DNA of 64,000 nt from Nocardia nova SH22a (GCF_000523235.1 NZ_CP006850.1:5952001-6016000), one strand, 5' to 3'. Shown: positions 43,912 to 57,065, counted from the stretch's first letter. Notes: a model not told the origin generated them from the sequence alone. A program made the numbers and translations.

Positions 43912-44871
43912 TCAGAGCACGCCGCGACGGCGATCGGCCAGGCGGCGCATCTCCTGGGCCGCCGCCCGCATCTCCGGAGTGATCTTGAAGTGGCCGCCCC
44001 ACTCGTTCAGATCGTCCGGGCCGTATTCGGGCGCGGGCAGGATCTGGCGCAGCAGTTGGTCCGGCAGGCCACGGCGCTGCCACTCCCGCGGATAGCCGAG
44101 CGAGACCTCCTCGAAGCGCACGCCCTCGTAGAAGGTGGTGCGCGGAATGTGCAGGTGGCCGTAGACCTCGCAGATCACGTTGTAGCGCAGATGCCATTCG
44201 GCGGTCTGATCGGTGCCGCACCACAGCGAGAACTCCGGGTAGAACAGCATTCTCGTGGGTTCGCGCACGGTCGGGAAATGGTTGATCAGGACCACGGGAG
44301 TGCCCGATTCGAGGGCGTCGAGGCGGCGCTCGCTGTACTGCACCCGCGCCCGGCACCAGGCGTCGCGGGTCAGATACGGATCGCTGGCGAGCAGGAACTC
44401 GTCGGTGGCGACCACGTTGCGATCCCGGGCGACCGACAGCGCCTCGGCCTTGGTGTAGGTGCCCTCCGGCATCCAGGAGTAGTCGTAGAGCACGAACATC
44501 GGCGCGATGGTCACCGCTCCCCCGTGCTCCTCGGCGCCCGCGCCCGTCCAGACCGGGTATGGGTCCTCGGGCGTCACGACGTCGAGGTCGCGGCACAGCG
44601 ACACCAGATAGTCGTAGCGCGCCGCACCCTTGATCTGAACCGGGTCCTTGGCGGTGGTCCACAGTTCGTGATTTCCGGGGACCCAGATCACCTTGGCGAA
44701 CCGTTCGCGCAGGGTGCGCAGCGCCCACCGGATGTCGTCGGTCTTCTCACCCACGTCACCCGCGACGATCAGCCAGTCCTCGGGGGAATCCGCCCGGATC
44801 TGCTCGACGACCGGCTTGTTCCCCTGATGACCGACATGGATGTCGCTCACCGCCATCAACTTCGGAATCAC
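43912..44871 (-). CDS. Metallophosphoesterase (Rv2795c-like)
   Basis: 319 residues with the calcineurin-like motifs in order: SDIHVGH, AGDVGEK, PGNHELW, INHFP and YGHLHIP, giving a two-metal site. Start ATG at 44871. It sits directly upstream of pptT as in M. tuberculosis. That constant linkage has led others to connect it with PptT function (a carrier-protein phosphopantetheine hydrolase has been proposed there); whether this protein does the same is inference. Confidence 0.93.
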   Translation of the reverse strand: MIPKLMAVSDIHVGHQGNKPVVEQIRADSPEDWLIVAGDVGEKTDDIRWALRTLRERFAKVIWVPGNHELWTTAKDPVQIKGAARYDYLVSLCRDLDVVTPEDPYPVWTGAGAEEHGGAVTIAPMFVLYDYSWMPEGTYTKAEALSVARDRNVVATDEFLLASDPYLTRDAWCRARVQYSERRLDALESGTPVVLINHFPTVREPTRMLFYPEFSLWCGTDQTAEWHLRYNVICEVYGHLHIPRTTFYEGVRFEEVSLGYPREWQRRGLPDQLLRQILPAPEYGPDDLNEWGGHFKITPEMRAAAQEMRRLADRRRGVL

Positions 44872-44920
44872 CGTTCCACCATGCCCGATCTTTCGTAGGT
44901 GAGCACACCCGCCCCGGCGC

Positions 44921-46318
44921 CTATCGCGACGACCGGGGGATTTCCGACCCCACCCGCGCCCAGCTGCCCGACCACGCGCGCGCTCCGACCGCCAGCAGCC
45001 GCAGCAGGATGAACGCGCTCAGCCCGGACCAGATTCCCGCGATCCCCCAGTCGAAGCTCAGCGCCAGCCAGATCGCGGGCAGGAAACCCACCAGGGCCGC
45101 CGCCATCGTGGTGTTGCGCAGATAGGACGCGTCGCCCGCACCGAGCAGCACCCCGTCGAGTGCGAAGACCACACCGGCGGCGGGGATGAGGCCGACGAAG
45201 AACCACCAGATCACGTGCACGCGGTCGAGGACGGCCGGATCGTCGGTGAACAACTGCGGAATCACCTCGTAGCCGGCGGCGAAGATCAGCGCGAGCACCA
45301 CCGCGAACCCCGTGGACCACACCGTGATCCGGCGGGCGAGCCCGCGCGCGCCACGGGCGTGACCGGCCCCCAGCGCCGCACCGGTGAGCGTCTGGGCGGC
45401 GATCGCCAGCGAATCCAGGGTCAGCGACAGGAAATTCCACAGTTGCAGCACGAGTTGATGCGCTGCCACCGAAGCCGCGCCGAACCGCGCGGCCACCGCG
45501 CCCGCCGAGACGAAACATGCCTGGAAAGCCAGGCTGCGCACGATCAGATCCCGCCCGAGCACCAGCTGCGCGCGCATGATCCGCGGCCGCGGCCGCAGCG
45601 GAACCCGCTGCCGCACCAGCGCGGCCACGAACAGCGCACCCGAAACCACCTGCCCGGTCACATTGGCCACCGCGGAACCGGCCAGTTCCAGCCGGGGCGC
45701 GCCCAGCAGCCCGTGCACCAGCAGCGGGCACAGCACCGCCGAAACCACCAGTCCCGCAACCACGTACACCAGCGGGCGGCGCGTCTGCTGCACCCCGCGC
45801 ATCCAGCCGTTACCGGCCATGGTCAACAGGATCAGCGGCACCCCGAACAGCGCGATCCGCAACCACCCCAGCGCCTCGTCGGCGATATCGTTGCCACCGG
45901 CGATCACGTCCGCGATCGGCCGGGCGAGGACCTGCAACACGACGACGATCGCCAGCCCGGCCCCCACCGCGAGCCAGCTCGCCTGCACCCCCTCGGCCAC
46001 CGCACCCCGTTCGTCACCCGCGCCGTGCCGCCGCGACGCCCGGGCCGTGGTGCCGTAGCTGAGGAAGGTCAGCTGAGTACTCACCTGCCCGAGGATCAAT
46101 CCGCCGACCGCCAGCCCCGCCAGCGCCAACGCGCCCAGGCGCCCCACGACCGCCATATCGAACAGCAGATAGATCGGCTCGGCGACCAGCACACCGAGGG
46201 TCGGCACCGCGATGCCGAGAATCCGCCGGGGACCGGCCGCGGCGGGGTCCGGACGAGCATCCGCCCGCCCGCCGTCTGCCACCTCGCTCGACGACATCTC
46301 ACCTTCGGTGGTACTCAC
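44921..46318 (-). CDS. dinF: MATE-family efflux protein (DinF type)
   Basis: 465 residues with twelve predicted membrane helices after a polar N-terminus of about 35 residues. MATE features: ILGIAVPTLGVLVAEPIYLLFDMAVVG in helix 1 and the duplicated six-helix layout. It exchanges cationic drugs or metabolites for protons or sodium. Start taken at GTG 46318; an ATG seven codons in (46297) is possible. Same strand and order as dinF-nrnA-rbfA in M. tuberculosis, with an unusual 485-base gap to nrnA. Confidence 0.92.
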   Translation of the reverse strand: MSTTEGEMSSSEVADGGRADARPDPAAAGPRRILGIAVPTLGVLVAEPIYLLFDMAVVGRLGALALAGLAVGGLILGQVSTQLTFLSYGTTARASRRHGAGDERGAVAEGVQASWLAVGAGLAIVVVLQVLARPIADVIAGGNDIADEALGWLRIALFGVPLILLTMAGNGWMRGVQQTRRPLVYVVAGLVVSAVLCPLLVHGLLGAPRLELAGSAVANVTGQVVSGALFVAALVRQRVPLRPRPRIMRAQLVLGRDLIVRSLAFQACFVSAGAVAARFGAASVAAHQLVLQLWNFLSLTLDSLAIAAQTLTGAALGAGHARGARGLARRITVWSTGFAVVLALIFAAGYEVIPQLFTDDPAVLDRVHVIWWFFVGLIPAAGVVFALDGVLLGAGDASYLRNTTMAAALVGFLPAIWLALSFDWGIAGIWSGLSAFILLRLLAVGARAWSGSWARVGSEIPRSSR

Positions 46319-46390
46319 AGCAGCATCCCTGGTTCTCGCCCGGCAGACCGCGACGGAGTGCGCGCCTCACGATCGCCACCTTGCCCTTCC

Positions 46391-46600
46391 TTACGGATCA
46401 CCGTCGCGCGCACGCCTCACGATCGCACAGCGGTCCGACAGGGCGGATTCGTGCCCGGGCCCAGACGGGACGGTCACCGTCCCGGCACGGGACACCAGCA
46501 CCACCCGGCCATACGGATACCGGTAGCCGAGAGCCGGTGCCGCCGTCTTCCGGACGACAGCCGCGATATCGGCGGGCGAGCGCGGGCGCGGGGCCCCCAT
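46391..46600 (-). CDS. Possible small protein, 69 aa
   Basis: ATG at 46600 with GGCGGAG nine bases upstream. The product, with PADIAAVVRKTAAPALGYRY near the start and ending RRARDGDP, has a believable amphipathic N-terminal helix but no family I know. It could equally be chance. Low confidence. Confidence 0.3.
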   Translation of the reverse strand: MGAPRPRSPADIAAVVRKTAAPALGYRYPYGRVVLVSRAGTVTVPSGPGHESALSDRCAIVRRARDGDP

Positions 46601-46655
46601 CGCCGAACGCTCCGCCGGGCAGTGCGATGAGATCGCATGCCTGGGGGCCAGCCGG

Positions 46656-46796
46656 TCACGGAATGTCGCGCACGGTACGCAGACCGATGCCGGAATGACG
46701 CACGTACTCAGCGCGAGAACCGACCATGATCTGAGCCTTGCCGTCGAATGCTTGCGAAATCCACGGCACACCAATGGAATTCGTGGGCAACAGCAC
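46656..46796 (-). CDS. Possible small protein, 46 aa
   Basis: Begins at a GTG eight bases after the nrnA stop and ends at TGA 46656. The middle reads QAFDGKAQIMVGSRAEYVRH and the end GIGLRTVRDIP, which looks like real protein, while its codons have many A/T third positions, unlike nearby genes. No clear ribosome-binding site. It may be a fragment of a transferred gene. Confidence 0.3.
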   Translation of the reverse strand: MLLPTNSIGVPWISQAFDGKAQIMVGSRAEYVRHSGIGLRTVRDIP

Positions 46797-46803
46797 GGAG
46801 TGT

Positions 46804-47814
46804 CTAGTGCGGGCGGTCCAGGGTCTCGATCAGCGCCGCCACCAGCTCCTCGGCGGAACCGGTGGTCGTGTATCCCGCGGCGTAGCGATGCCCGCCGCCG
46901 CCGAGCCGGGTCGCGACCGCGGCGACATCGACCGCGTCGCCGGTGCCGACTCCGCTGTCCCGCGAACGCAGCGACACCATCCAGCGGTCCGGGTCGTGGC
47001 GCGATTGCTTGAACACCGCCGCCACATCCGCCTCGGCGGTGGTGCGGACGACGTCGATGACGCTCTCCACCTCTTCCGAGCGCACCTCACCGGTGTCGTC
47101 GGCGTGGACGAAGGCGTACACCAGTCCGGCACCACCGGCGGCCCCCGGCTCGAGCCGCGCGGAGCCCAGCACCCGCGACAGCATCGACAACCAGCCGAAC
47201 GGATGGGTGTCCATCAGCGTGCGGGTGATTCCGGCGCCGTCGATCCCGGTGGCCAGCAAACGATCGGCGAGCAGATGGGTTCCGGGGCCACCCCAGCGGA
47301 AACAGCCGGTATCGGTCACCAGTCCCGCGTACAGGCAGTGCGCGATATCGCGATCGATCTCCTCGCCCCAGGCGTCGAAGACACGCGCCAGCACACTGGT
47401 CGTCGACTCCGCGGTGGCGTCGATCAGGTTGACCGTGCCGAACCGGGTATTGGAGCGATGATGGTCGATCACCAGTGTTGTTGCGGCACCGTCGATCCGG
47501 TCGGCGAGCGCACCCAGCCGACCGGCGCTGCCGCAGTCCACGGTCACCAGCAGATCCACCGTCGCGGCCACCCGATCGGCCGGAACAAGATGTTCGATTC
47601 CGGGCAGCGACCGCATCGACGCCGGTAACTCACGAGGTTCCGCGAACGACACCTGCACCGGCACACCGCGCCGGTGCAGCACCTGCGCCAGCGCCAGTCC
47701 GCTGCCGACGGTATCGGCGTCCGGCTGCACGTGGCAGAGCACGGTCACCGTGCGGGCCGCCGCCAGCACCTCGACGGCCACGGCCGGATCCGCCGTCGAC
47801 GTCACAGCTGTCAT
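46804..47814 (-). CDS. nrnA: DHH/DHHA1 phosphoesterase (oligoribonuclease/cyclic-dinucleotide hydrolase type)
   Basis: 336 residues from the ATG at 47814. Motifs: LCHVQPDADTVGSGLAL, VTVDCGSAGR, VIDHHRSN for the two-metal DHH site, and LGGGGHRYAAG in the DHHA1 domain. Orthologues degrade nano-RNAs and pAp; the M. tuberculosis relative (CnpB, Rv2837c) also breaks down c-di-AMP. Position just downstream of rbfA on the same strand matches M. tuberculosis. Confidence 0.95.
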   Translation of the reverse strand: MTAVTSTADPAVAVEVLAAARTVTVLCHVQPDADTVGSGLALAQVLHRRGVPVQVSFAEPRELPASMRSLPGIEHLVPADRVAATVDLLVTVDCGSAGRLGALADRIDGAATTLVIDHHRSNTRFGTVNLIDATAESTTSVLARVFDAWGEEIDRDIAHCLYAGLVTDTGCFRWGGPGTHLLADRLLATGIDGAGITRTLMDTHPFGWLSMLSRVLGSARLEPGAAGGAGLVYAFVHADDTGEVRSEEVESVIDVVRTTAEADVAAVFKQSRHDPDRWMVSLRSRDSGVGTGDAVDVAAVATRLGGGGHRYAAGYTTTGSAEELVAALIETLDRPH

Positions 47815-47886
47815 TTCCAGGCTCGATTCTCCGGTGACCGGACCGGGTCACCCCCGGCCGGTCCGCCGCATCGACCGCCGCAGCGG

Positions 47887-48330
47887 TCAGTCTTCTTCGT
47901 CGGGGTCGGGTTTGTAGGGATCGGCGTCGCCCGCGTGGGTGGCGTTCGCCGCGACCTGCGCCACCCGCTCGTCGACGGCGCGGGCCCGCGCGAGCAACTG
48001 CTCCATCTCCCGCGCCGCGTCCGGCACGGTGTCGAGGACGAAACTCAGCGTCGGCGTGAACTTGATCCCGGTGGCGGCGCCCACCTTCGACCGCAGCACA
48101 CCCTTGGCCTTCTCCAGTCCGGCCGCGGCGCCCGCGAAATCCGGTTCGGCGGAGATGGTTTCACCCATCACCGTGTAGTAGACGGTCGCCTCCCGCAGGT
48201 CACCGGTCACCTTGGCATCGGTGACCGTGACGAAACGCAGCCGCGGATCCTTGATCTCGTATTCGATCGCCGTACCGACGATGGAGACGATCCGCTTCGC
48301 GAGTCGGCGTGCCCTGGCCTGATCCACCAT
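47887..48330 (-). CDS. rbfA: Ribosome-binding factor A
   Basis: 147 residues from the ATG at 48330. The type II KH fold is recognisable from [38 protein letters not shown] and [13 protein letters not shown]; an acidic tail follows. It helps mature the 5' end of 16S rRNA in the 30S subunit. Follows the DUF503 gene by 28 bases in the infB-to-nrnA run. Confidence 0.96.
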   Translation of the reverse strand: MVDQARARRLAKRIVSIVGTAIEYEIKDPRLRFVTVTDAKVTGDLREATVYYTVMGETISAEPDFAGAAAGLEKAKGVLRSKVGAATGIKFTPTLSFVLDTVPDAAREMEQLLARARAVDERVAQVAANATHAGDADPYKPDPDEED

Positions 48331-48358
48331 GGCGGGCCCTCCTCACTTTCCACTTCAT

Positions 48359-48649
48359 TCAGTCTTCGGGTCCGAAGATGCGGCGGCGTACTGCCAGCAA
48401 CTGTAACTCCGGACGGGCCGCGACGTGGCGTTCACACTTGTCCAGCACCTCTGTGAGATGTCCCATCTCGGCACTGACCATCGCGACGCCCAGCTGGGTG
48501 CGGCGGTGTTGGTCGTGGTCCCCGGCCTCGGCCGCGCTGATCCCGAACCGTTGCAGTTCGGCCAGCACCGGACGAATCACCGAGCGCTTCTGTTTCAACG
48601 AATGCACATCGCCGAGCAGGATGTCGAATTCCAATGCCCCGACGAACAA
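48359..48649 (-). CDS. DUF503 (YlxP-like) protein
   Basis: 96 residues from a TTG at 48649 with AGGTGG four bases upstream. The pattern GALEFDILLGDVHSLKQKRS, with VAMVSAEMGHLTEVLDKCER further on, identifies DUF503, a small protein found between infB and rbfA in many Gram-positive bacteria and presumed to help ribosome assembly. Its function is unproven. Confidence 0.9.
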   Translation of the reverse strand: MFVGALEFDILLGDVHSLKQKRSVIRPVLAELQRFGISAAEAGDHDQHRRTQLGVAMVSAEMGHLTEVLDKCERHVAARPELQLLAVRRRIFGPED

Positions 48650-48689
48650 TGGCCCACCTCTTAGATTCTCGCGACAACGAACCCAGCGA

Positions 48690-48736
48690 AGCGAACGTCA
48701 CGTCCGCCGCACACGGCGCCGGACATGACGTTCGCT
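48690..48736 (-). terminator. Hairpin downstream of infB
   Basis: AGCGAACGTCA and TGACGTTCGCT form an 11-base stem, extended inside by GTCC/GGAC. It lies 15 bases past the infB stop, before the DUF503 start. Likely a terminator or attenuator within the translation operon. Confidence 0.55.
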
Positions 48737-48751
48737 CGCTGTGGACGAATC

Positions 48752-51718
<2,967 letters not shown>

Positions 51719-51838
51719 TGCTCTCCTCACTGAGAGGTCGAGCGCGACAGTCCCGTCTCCCCCTGTGAGGGGTCAGGAAGCCCGCACGACCTCGGGTTAT
51801 CTTCGATGGCCGTTCATCGTTGGTACTTCACGGTGTGC

Positions 51839-52219
51839 TCATGAGTGCTCGTGCCTGTTCTCGACGTAGTGCTCCAGGGCTGAGATATCCAGTTTTCCGG
51901 ACACTCGTAGCGCTCTGCCGAACGCTCGGCGCCGCTCTGCCATGCTCAGACAAGACGAAACGGGGTGCAACCAGGCACCCCTCCCGGGAAGTCTGCGCCG
52001 CGGATCGGGAACCACCTCGACGATCGCGTCCCTTTCGGAACCGCTCTCGCGTGATTGCGCCACGACCCGCAACAGATCGGCGGCCAGCTCGCGTTTCCGG
52101 CATCCGACACAGGTCCGGACCGGGCCGGGAGATCGGGTTGCGACCCGAGTTCCGACCTGGGCGGAAAGTGCGGTTACCGAAGACTCGCGCTGAGCCTGTG
52201 TCCACTGTACCGCTGCCAT
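51839..52219 (-). CDS. ylxR: YlxR-family RNA-binding protein
   Basis: 126 residues from the ATG at 52219; the first 30 residues are weakly conserved, so a later start is possible. The family motif RTCVGCRKRE and GRGAWLHPVSSCL are present. YlxR proteins sit between nusA and infB in most Gram-positive bacteria, bind nucleic acid and have been linked to RNase P; here the position is the same. Confidence 0.92.
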   Translation of the reverse strand: MAAVQWTQAQRESSVTALSAQVGTRVATRSPGPVRTCVGCRKRELAADLLRVVAQSRESGSERDAIVEVVPDPRRRLPGRGAWLHPVSSCLSMAERRRAFGRALRVSGKLDISALEHYVENRHEHS

Positions 52220-52282
52220 GTCCCGATCTCCGCATCCAGCCCCTCGTTGCCCCCGACTCCGTCCCGCTCGCGCGCCCGCGAG

Positions 52283-53311
52283 CTACCCGTGCTGGGCCTG
52301 CGGGCGGGGCGATCCGGCCACGTCGGGGGCGGCGTCGGAGCGGATATCGATGCGCCAGCCGGTCAGTCGGGCGGCCAGCCGAGCGTTCTGGCCTTCCTTG
52401 CCGATCGCCAGCGACAGCTGGAAATCGGGGACCACGACCCGGGCGGCACGGGCCTCCGGATCGACGATCGTCACCGACACAACCTTGGACGGACTCAGCG
52501 CATTCCCGACGAAGGCGGCGGGATCCTCGGCCCAGTCGATGATGTCGATCTTCTCCCCGGCCAGCTCGCTCATCACATTGCGCACGCGCTGGCCCATCGG
52601 GCCGATACACGCGCCCTTGGCGTTGACGCCGGGCACCGTGGAGCGGACGGCGATCTTGGAGCGGTGACCGGCCTCGCGGGCCACCGCCACGATCTCCACC
52701 GAACCGTCGGCGATCTCGGGCACCTCGAGCGCGAACAGCCGCCGCACCAGATTCGGATGGGTCCGCGACAGCGTGATCTGCGGGCCGCGGGCGCCGCGCG
52801 AGACGCCGTAGACGTAGCACTTGATGCGATCGCCGTGCTCGTAGGACTCGCCCGGGACCTGCTCGGCGGACGGGATCAGGCCCTCGGCGCCGTTGGCCTC
52901 GCTGCCGATCCGCACCACCACCGTGCCGCGGGCGTTCATCCGGGCGTCGCGCTGGACGACACCGCCGACGATATCGCCCTCGTGCGTCGAGAACTCGCCG
53001 AAGGACTTCTCGTTCTCGGCATCGCGCAGCCGCTGCAGCACCACCTGGCGGGCGGTGGTGGCGGCGATGCGGCCGAAGCCCTCGGGGGTGTCGTCCCATT
53101 CGGAGACGACATTGCCGTCGGCGTCGGTCTCGGTGGCCATCACGCGCACCACGCCGGTCTTCTGATTGATGTCGATGCGTGCGTTGGGCTCGTGGCCCTC
53201 GGTGTGCCGATAGGCGGTCAGCAGAGCCGACTCGATCGCGGAGAGCACTGTCTCCATCGAGATTCCCTTATCGGCGACGATCGCACGCAGGGCTTCGATT
53301 TCGATGTTCAT
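52283..53311 (-). CDS. nusA: Transcription termination/antitermination factor NusA
   Basis: 342 residues from the ATG at 53311, overlapping the rimP stop (ATGA). The N-terminal polymerase-binding domain, an S1 domain ([20 protein letters not shown]) and two KH domains ([14 protein letters not shown] and [19 protein letters not shown]) are all present. The C-terminal acidic repeats of the E. coli protein are absent, as in other actinobacteria. Modulates pausing, termination and rRNA antitermination. Confidence 0.97.
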   Translation of the reverse strand: MNIEIEALRAIVADKGISMETVLSAIESALLTAYRHTEGHEPNARIDINQKTGVVRVMATETDADGNVVSEWDDTPEGFGRIAATTARQVVLQRLRDAENEKSFGEFSTHEGDIVGGVVQRDARMNARGTVVVRIGSEANGAEGLIPSAEQVPGESYEHGDRIKCYVYGVSRGARGPQITLSRTHPNLVRRLFALEVPEIADGSVEIVAVAREAGHRSKIAVRSTVPGVNAKGACIGPMGQRVRNVMSELAGEKIDIIDWAEDPAAFVGNALSPSKVVSVTIVDPEARAARVVVPDFQLSLAIGKEGQNARLAARLTGWRIDIRSDAAPDVAGSPRPQAQHG

Positions 53312-53943
53312 TCCACGATCCCTTCGGTCGGCGCAACTACTGGACGATGTTCTCCCCGGACGGTTTCGGCCACATCCACCGCATCGTCGGCGACGCCGGG
53401 CTCGGGCCGGCCCGCGGCGACTCCGCCGGCCAGTTCCATCTCGGCCGCACCCGGCCGAGAGAATTCCACCTGCACGACCGCGGAGCCGATGTCGGCCAGC
53501 GCCACCGTGACCCGATGTGGGGCGCGTTTGCCGCCGAGCACCAGAGCCACCTCGTTCTCGGTCGCGGCGCCCACCCGGGCATCGAATTCGGATTTGCCAT
53601 CCGGGGTCGGCGCACCCTCGCGGAGCCGGACGCGCACCTTGCGGCCGCGGGCGCGACGCCAGTGCCGGGGTTCGGTCAGGGGGCGTTCCACGCCGGGCGT
53701 CGTGATCTCGAGCAGGTAGGGGGTTTCACCGAAGTCACCGGCGTCGTCCAGAGCCGCCGAGACCTCCGAGCTGATTTCCGCGATCGTGTCCAGGTCCACC
53801 GTGTCGTCACTGTCGACGGTGACAGTCACCCGTGTGTTCGGCCCGCCGGCAGGGGTGATGCGCACGCCCTCGAGGTCCAGTCCCCGGCGTGCGATGAGTC
53901 CAGCAACGAGCTGGCTCACCCTTTCCTCGGTCGGCATCGGCAT
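53308..53943 (-). CDS. rimP: Ribosome maturation factor RimP
   Basis: 211 residues from the ATG at 53943. Blocks [34 protein letters not shown] and [14 protein letters not shown] are typical. It helps early 30S assembly. A C-terminal extension of about 40 Ala/Gly/Val-rich residues makes it longer than the common 150-180. First gene of the nusA-infB operon, with the stop overlapping nusA by four bases. Confidence 0.95.
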   Translation of the reverse strand: MPMPTEERVSQLVAGLIARRGLDLEGVRITPAGGPNTRVTVTVDSDDTVDLDTIAEISSEVSAALDDAGDFGETPYLLEITTPGVERPLTEPRHWRRARGRKVRVRLREGAPTPDGKSEFDARVGAATENEVALVLGGKRAPHRVTVALADIGSAVVQVEFSRPGAAEMELAGGVAAGRPEPGVADDAVDVAETVRGEHRPVVAPTEGIVE

Positions 53944-54247
53944 GTGGGGCGGCTCCTGGTTCAGTTGTGACGCGGTATCGGTCCTGGTCCGGTATGGTCG
54001 GCGCGCATATCCCGCGGAAAGTTCCGTGGGAGGTCCAGCCTAACGCGCTGGAAGAGTGTAAAGGACCAGCCAACCCGGTCGCGTCGGCCCGGGTGGGGTC
54101 CGCGCGCGCTCGCCCGGGTCCGCCGAGGCCCTCGGGCGCCCACCAGCGCATTCCCGTCACCCGCCTGATCGCCCCCCTGCCCGCCGACGGAGCACGGCCG
54201 CGTGTCGGCCGGGCTGGGCGCGCGGGTACCGGGCGGGCACTGGCACG
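53944..54247. other. Divergent promoter region of the rimP operon
   Basis: About 300 bases between rimP (minus) and the lipoprotein gene (plus). It must carry the main promoter of the rimP-infB block. I find no convincing -10/-35 and no small gene; open frames here are shadows of high-GC sequence. Confidence 0.4.
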
Positions 54248-54796
54248 ATGGACGCCGTGCCCAGCCGTCTCGATGTGATTCCGGTGCCGCCGGATCGGCC
54301 CTCGTCCCCCCGTCTCGACCGTCGTTCGGTCCTGCGTTCGGCCGGAGGCGGTGCGCTCGCACTCGTCGCCCTGGGCGCGGTCACGGCCTGCTCGGACAAG
54401 GCCCCGCCCGCCCCGGATGTGCTTGTCGACCAGGAGGTTTCGGCCCGCACCGACGCGGTCTGGGCGAAGGCCGCCATCGCGACGGCGCCCGAGCACACCG
54501 CCGCGCTGACCACGGTCGCCGAGCAACGCACCCAGCACGCCGACGCGCTGCGCACCGAAATCGACCGTGCCACCGGCGTATACGGTGACGGCACCAAACC
54601 CAAGTCGGCGACACCGCCGGTGGCCGCGCCCGTCGCGCCCGCACCTCCCCCCGATCTCACCGCCCTGCGGTCCCGGCTCACCGATTCCCAGGCTTCCGCG
54701 GCGGCGCTGGCCACCACCCTGTCCGGCTATCGCGCCGGACTGCTGGGCTCGATCAGCGCCTGCTGCGCCACCCATGTGGGGGTGTTGCTGGCATGA
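54248..54796 (+). CDS. Exported lipoprotein (Rv2843-like)
   Basis: 182 residues. The N-terminus has RLDRRSVLRSAGGGALALVA, then LGAVTACSD: a twin-arginine-like signal followed by a lipobox with Cys at about 55. The mature part is helical with a Pro/Ala linker near residue 120-140. Its stop overlaps the start of the ferritin-like gene (ATGA). The pair stands at the same place as Rv2843-Rv2844 in M. tuberculosis. Function unknown; the ATG at 54248 gives a long but workable n-region. Confidence 0.82.
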   Translation: MDAVPSRLDVIPVPPDRPSSPRLDRRSVLRSAGGGALALVALGAVTACSDKAPPAPDVLVDQEVSARTDAVWAKAAIATAPEHTAALTTVAEQRTQHADALRTEIDRATGVYGDGTKPKSATPPVAAPVAPAPPPDLTALRSRLTDSQASAAALATTLSGYRAGLLGSISACCATHVGVLLA

Positions 54797-55227
54797 GTGA
54801 TATCGATCAGCAGGTTCTGACCCAGGCGTTGAACGCCCAGTACTCCGCGGTGTACGCCTACGGCGTGATCGCGGCGTACGCCTCGCCCGAACGCAACAAG
54901 ATGGTCGCGGAATACCTCGCCGCACATCGCGCCCGGCGCGACGCCACCGTCGATGCCCTGAAGGCCGCGGGCGGCACGGTTCCCGCGGCGGCGGCCGCCT
55001 ATGCCCCGCCGTTCCCGGTCGACAACCCGATCCCGGCGGCCAAGCTCGCGGTCACCGTCGAATCCGACGGCGCGGTCGCCTGGCGTTCGGTCGTGGAGCG
55101 CGCCACCACACCCGAATTGCGCCGCACCGGAATCGACGGACTCACCGAAGCCGCAGGCCGCCTCGCCAGCTGGCAGGCGGTCTTGGGCGTGAACCCGCCG
55201 ACCACCCCGTTCCCCGGACAGCCCTGA
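54793..55227 (+). CDS. DUF4439 ferritin-like-fold protein (Rv2844-like)
   Basis: 144 residues, overlapping the preceding lipoprotein gene by four bases. The helical pattern QVLTQALNAQYSAVYAYGVI, with ERNKMVAEYLAAHRARRDAT, is the DUF4439 ferritin-like bundle; the E/H metal ligands of true ferritins are only partly present. Probably acts with its lipoprotein partner; no reaction is known. Confidence 0.87.
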   Translation: MSDIDQQVLTQALNAQYSAVYAYGVIAAYASPERNKMVAEYLAAHRARRDATVDALKAAGGTVPAAAAAYAPPFPVDNPIPAAKLAVTVESDGAVAWRSVVERATTPELRRTGIDGLTEAAGRLASWQAVLGVNPPTTPFPGQP

Positions 55228-55236
55228 GCGACCTCA

Positions 55237-55276
55237 CGACACCGGCGGCAGGCCCTGCGCCCGTCCGCCGGTGTCG
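55237..55276. terminator. Hairpin between convergent genes
   Basis: CGACACCGGCGG and CCGCCGGTGTCG form a 12-base perfect stem with a 16-base loop, between the DUF4439 stop and the proS stop. Likely bidirectional terminator. Confidence 0.6.
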
Positions 55277-55307
55277 AGAGGGATCGGCGTTCTCCCGTCT
55301 ACGGGCC

Positions 55308-57065
55308 TCAGGCGCGGATCTTGGCGAGGACGGACTCGACGGCGGAATCGGCCGGGATGTCCTCGGCTTCACCGGTGAAGCGGTTGCGCAGCTCCACCTT
55401 GCCGTCGGCCCAGCCGCGGCCGATCACGACGATCCACGGCATGCCGAGCAGTTCGGCGTCCTTGAACTTGACGCCGGGTGAGGCGGTGCGGTCGTCGAAC
55501 AGGATGTCCAGGCCCTGCGCGTCGAGGCCGGCGACGACCTGTTCGGCGCCCGCGCGGGCGGCCTCGTCCTTGTTGGCGACGACGACGTGCACATCGAAGG
55601 GCGCGATCTCGCTCGGCCAGCGCAGGCCCTTCTCGTCGTGCATCTGCTCGGCTACGACCGCGACCATGCGCGAGATGCCCACGCCGTAGGAGCCCTGGAC
55701 CAGCCGCACGGGCTTGCCGTTCTCGCCGAGCACGTCGACCTCGAAGGCATCGGTGTACTTGTAGCCGAGCTGGAAGATGTGGGCGATCTCGATTCCGCGC
55801 GCGGCGTGCAGCACACCCCGGCCGTCCGGCGAGGGGTCACCCTCGCGGACCTCGGCGGCCTCGATGGTGCCGTCGGGGGTGAAGTCCCGGCCCGCGACCA
55901 GGCCCACGACATGTTTGCCGGAGGCGTCGGCGCCGGTGATCCAGGAGGTTCCGGTGACCACGCGTGGGTCGACCAGGTAGCGAACGCCGTTCTCCAGCAG
56001 TGCCTTCGGCCCGATGTAGCCCTTGATCAGGAAGGGGTTGGCGGTGAAGTCCTCGTCGGTCAGCAACTCCACCTCGGCGGGCTCCAGGCTGGCGCCGAGA
56101 CGTTTGTCGTCGACCTCACGGTCCCCGGGCACGCCGATACCGACGACCTCGGTCTTACCGTCCGGGTGCCGGAGCTTGACCATCACGTTCTTGAGCGTGT
56201 CCGCGGCGGTGACGGGACGGCCGTACCCCTCCGCGATGCCCGCGCCGTTGGCCCATTCGACCAGCGAGGCGATGGTCGGGGTGCCGGGGGTGTCGTGGAC
56301 GACGGCCTCGGGCCGGCCCTCGACCGGAATCTCCGCGGGAGCCGGGGTGACCACGGCCTCGACGTTCGCGGCGTAACCGGATTCCAGGCAGGTCACGTAG
56401 GTGTCCTCGCCGATGGGGCTGGTGGCCAGGAATTCCTCGGACGCACTGCCGCCCATCGCGCCCGAGGTGGCGGCGACGATCACGTATTCGACGCCGAGGC
56501 GGGCGAAGATGCGCTGGTACGCACCGCGGTGCGCGGCGTAGCTGGCCGCGAGGCCGTCCTCGTCGAGGTCGAAGGAGTACGAGTCCTTCATGATGAATTC
56601 GCGCCCGCGCAGGATCCCGGCGCGTGGCCGCTCCTCGTCGCGGTATTTGGTCTGGATCTGGTACAGCGTGACCGGCAGGTCCTTGTACGAGTTGTACTCA
56701 CCCTTGACGGTGAGCGCGAACAGTTCCTCGTGGGTGGGGCCGAGCAGCATGTCGGCGCCCTTGCGGTCGCGCAGGCGGAACAGGGCGTCGCCGTATTCGG
56801 TCCAGCGGTTGGTGGTCTCGTAGGGGTCGCGCGGCAGCAGCGCGGGCAGCGAGATCTCCTGTCCGCCGATCCCGTTCATCTCCTCGCGCACCACGTCCTC
56901 GATCCGGCGCAGCACCTTCAGGCCCAGCGGTAACCACGAGTACACGCCCGGCGCGATCCGGCGCACATACCCGGCGCGGACCAGAAGTTTGTGGCTGGGC
57001 ACCTCGGCGTCGGCGGGATCGTCGCGCAGGGTGCGCAGGAACAGGTGCGAGAGACGGGTGATCAC
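55308..57065 (-). CDS. proS: Prolyl-tRNA synthetase
   Basis: 585 residues from the GTG at 57065; the frame extends to 57374 but that part is not protein-like and covers the divergent gene start. Bacterial-type class II enzyme: [20 protein letters not shown], motif 2 region [19 protein letters not shown], an editing insertion domain between motifs 2 and 3 ([15 protein letters not shown] and on), motif 3 [17 protein letters not shown], and an anticodon-binding C-terminus. Charges tRNA-Pro. Confidence 0.97.
   Translation of the reverse strand: MITRLSHLFLRTLRDDPADAEVPSHKLLVRAGYVRRIAPGVYSWLPLGLKVLRRIEDVVREEMNGIGGQEISLPALLPRDPYETTNRWTEYGDALFRLRDRKGADMLLGPTHEELFALTVKGEYNSYKDLPVTLYQIQTKYRDEERPRAGILRGREFIMKDSYSFDLDEDGLAASYAAHRGAYQRIFARLGVEYVIVAATSGAMGGSASEEFLATSPIGEDTYVTCLESGYAANVEAVVTPAPAEIPVEGRPEAVVHDTPGTPTIASLVEWANGAGIAEGYGRPVTAADTLKNVMVKLRHPDGKTEVVGIGVPGDREVDDKRLGASLEPAEVELLTDEDFTANPFLIKGYIGPKALLENGVRYLVDPRVVTGTSWITGADASGKHVVGLVAGRDFTPDGTIEAAEVREGDPSPDGRGVLHAARGIEIAHIFQLGYKYTDAFEVDVLGENGKPVRLVQGSYGVGISRMVAVVAEQMHDEKGLRWPSEIAPFDVHVVVANKDEAARAGAEQVVAGLDAQGLDILFDDRTASPGVKFKDAELLGMPWIVVIGRGWADGKVELRNRFTGEAEDIPADSAVESVLAKIRA

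Larger units (their letters stand above)
46319..46803 (-). other. Intergenic region between nrnA and dinF with two tiny ORFs
   Basis: A 485-base gap within an otherwise tight gene block. It contains two small minus-strand open frames (see next entries) with less G/C-rich third positions than the neighbours. No terminator or RNA gene is evident. It may be a scar of an insertion or deletion. Confidence 0.4.
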
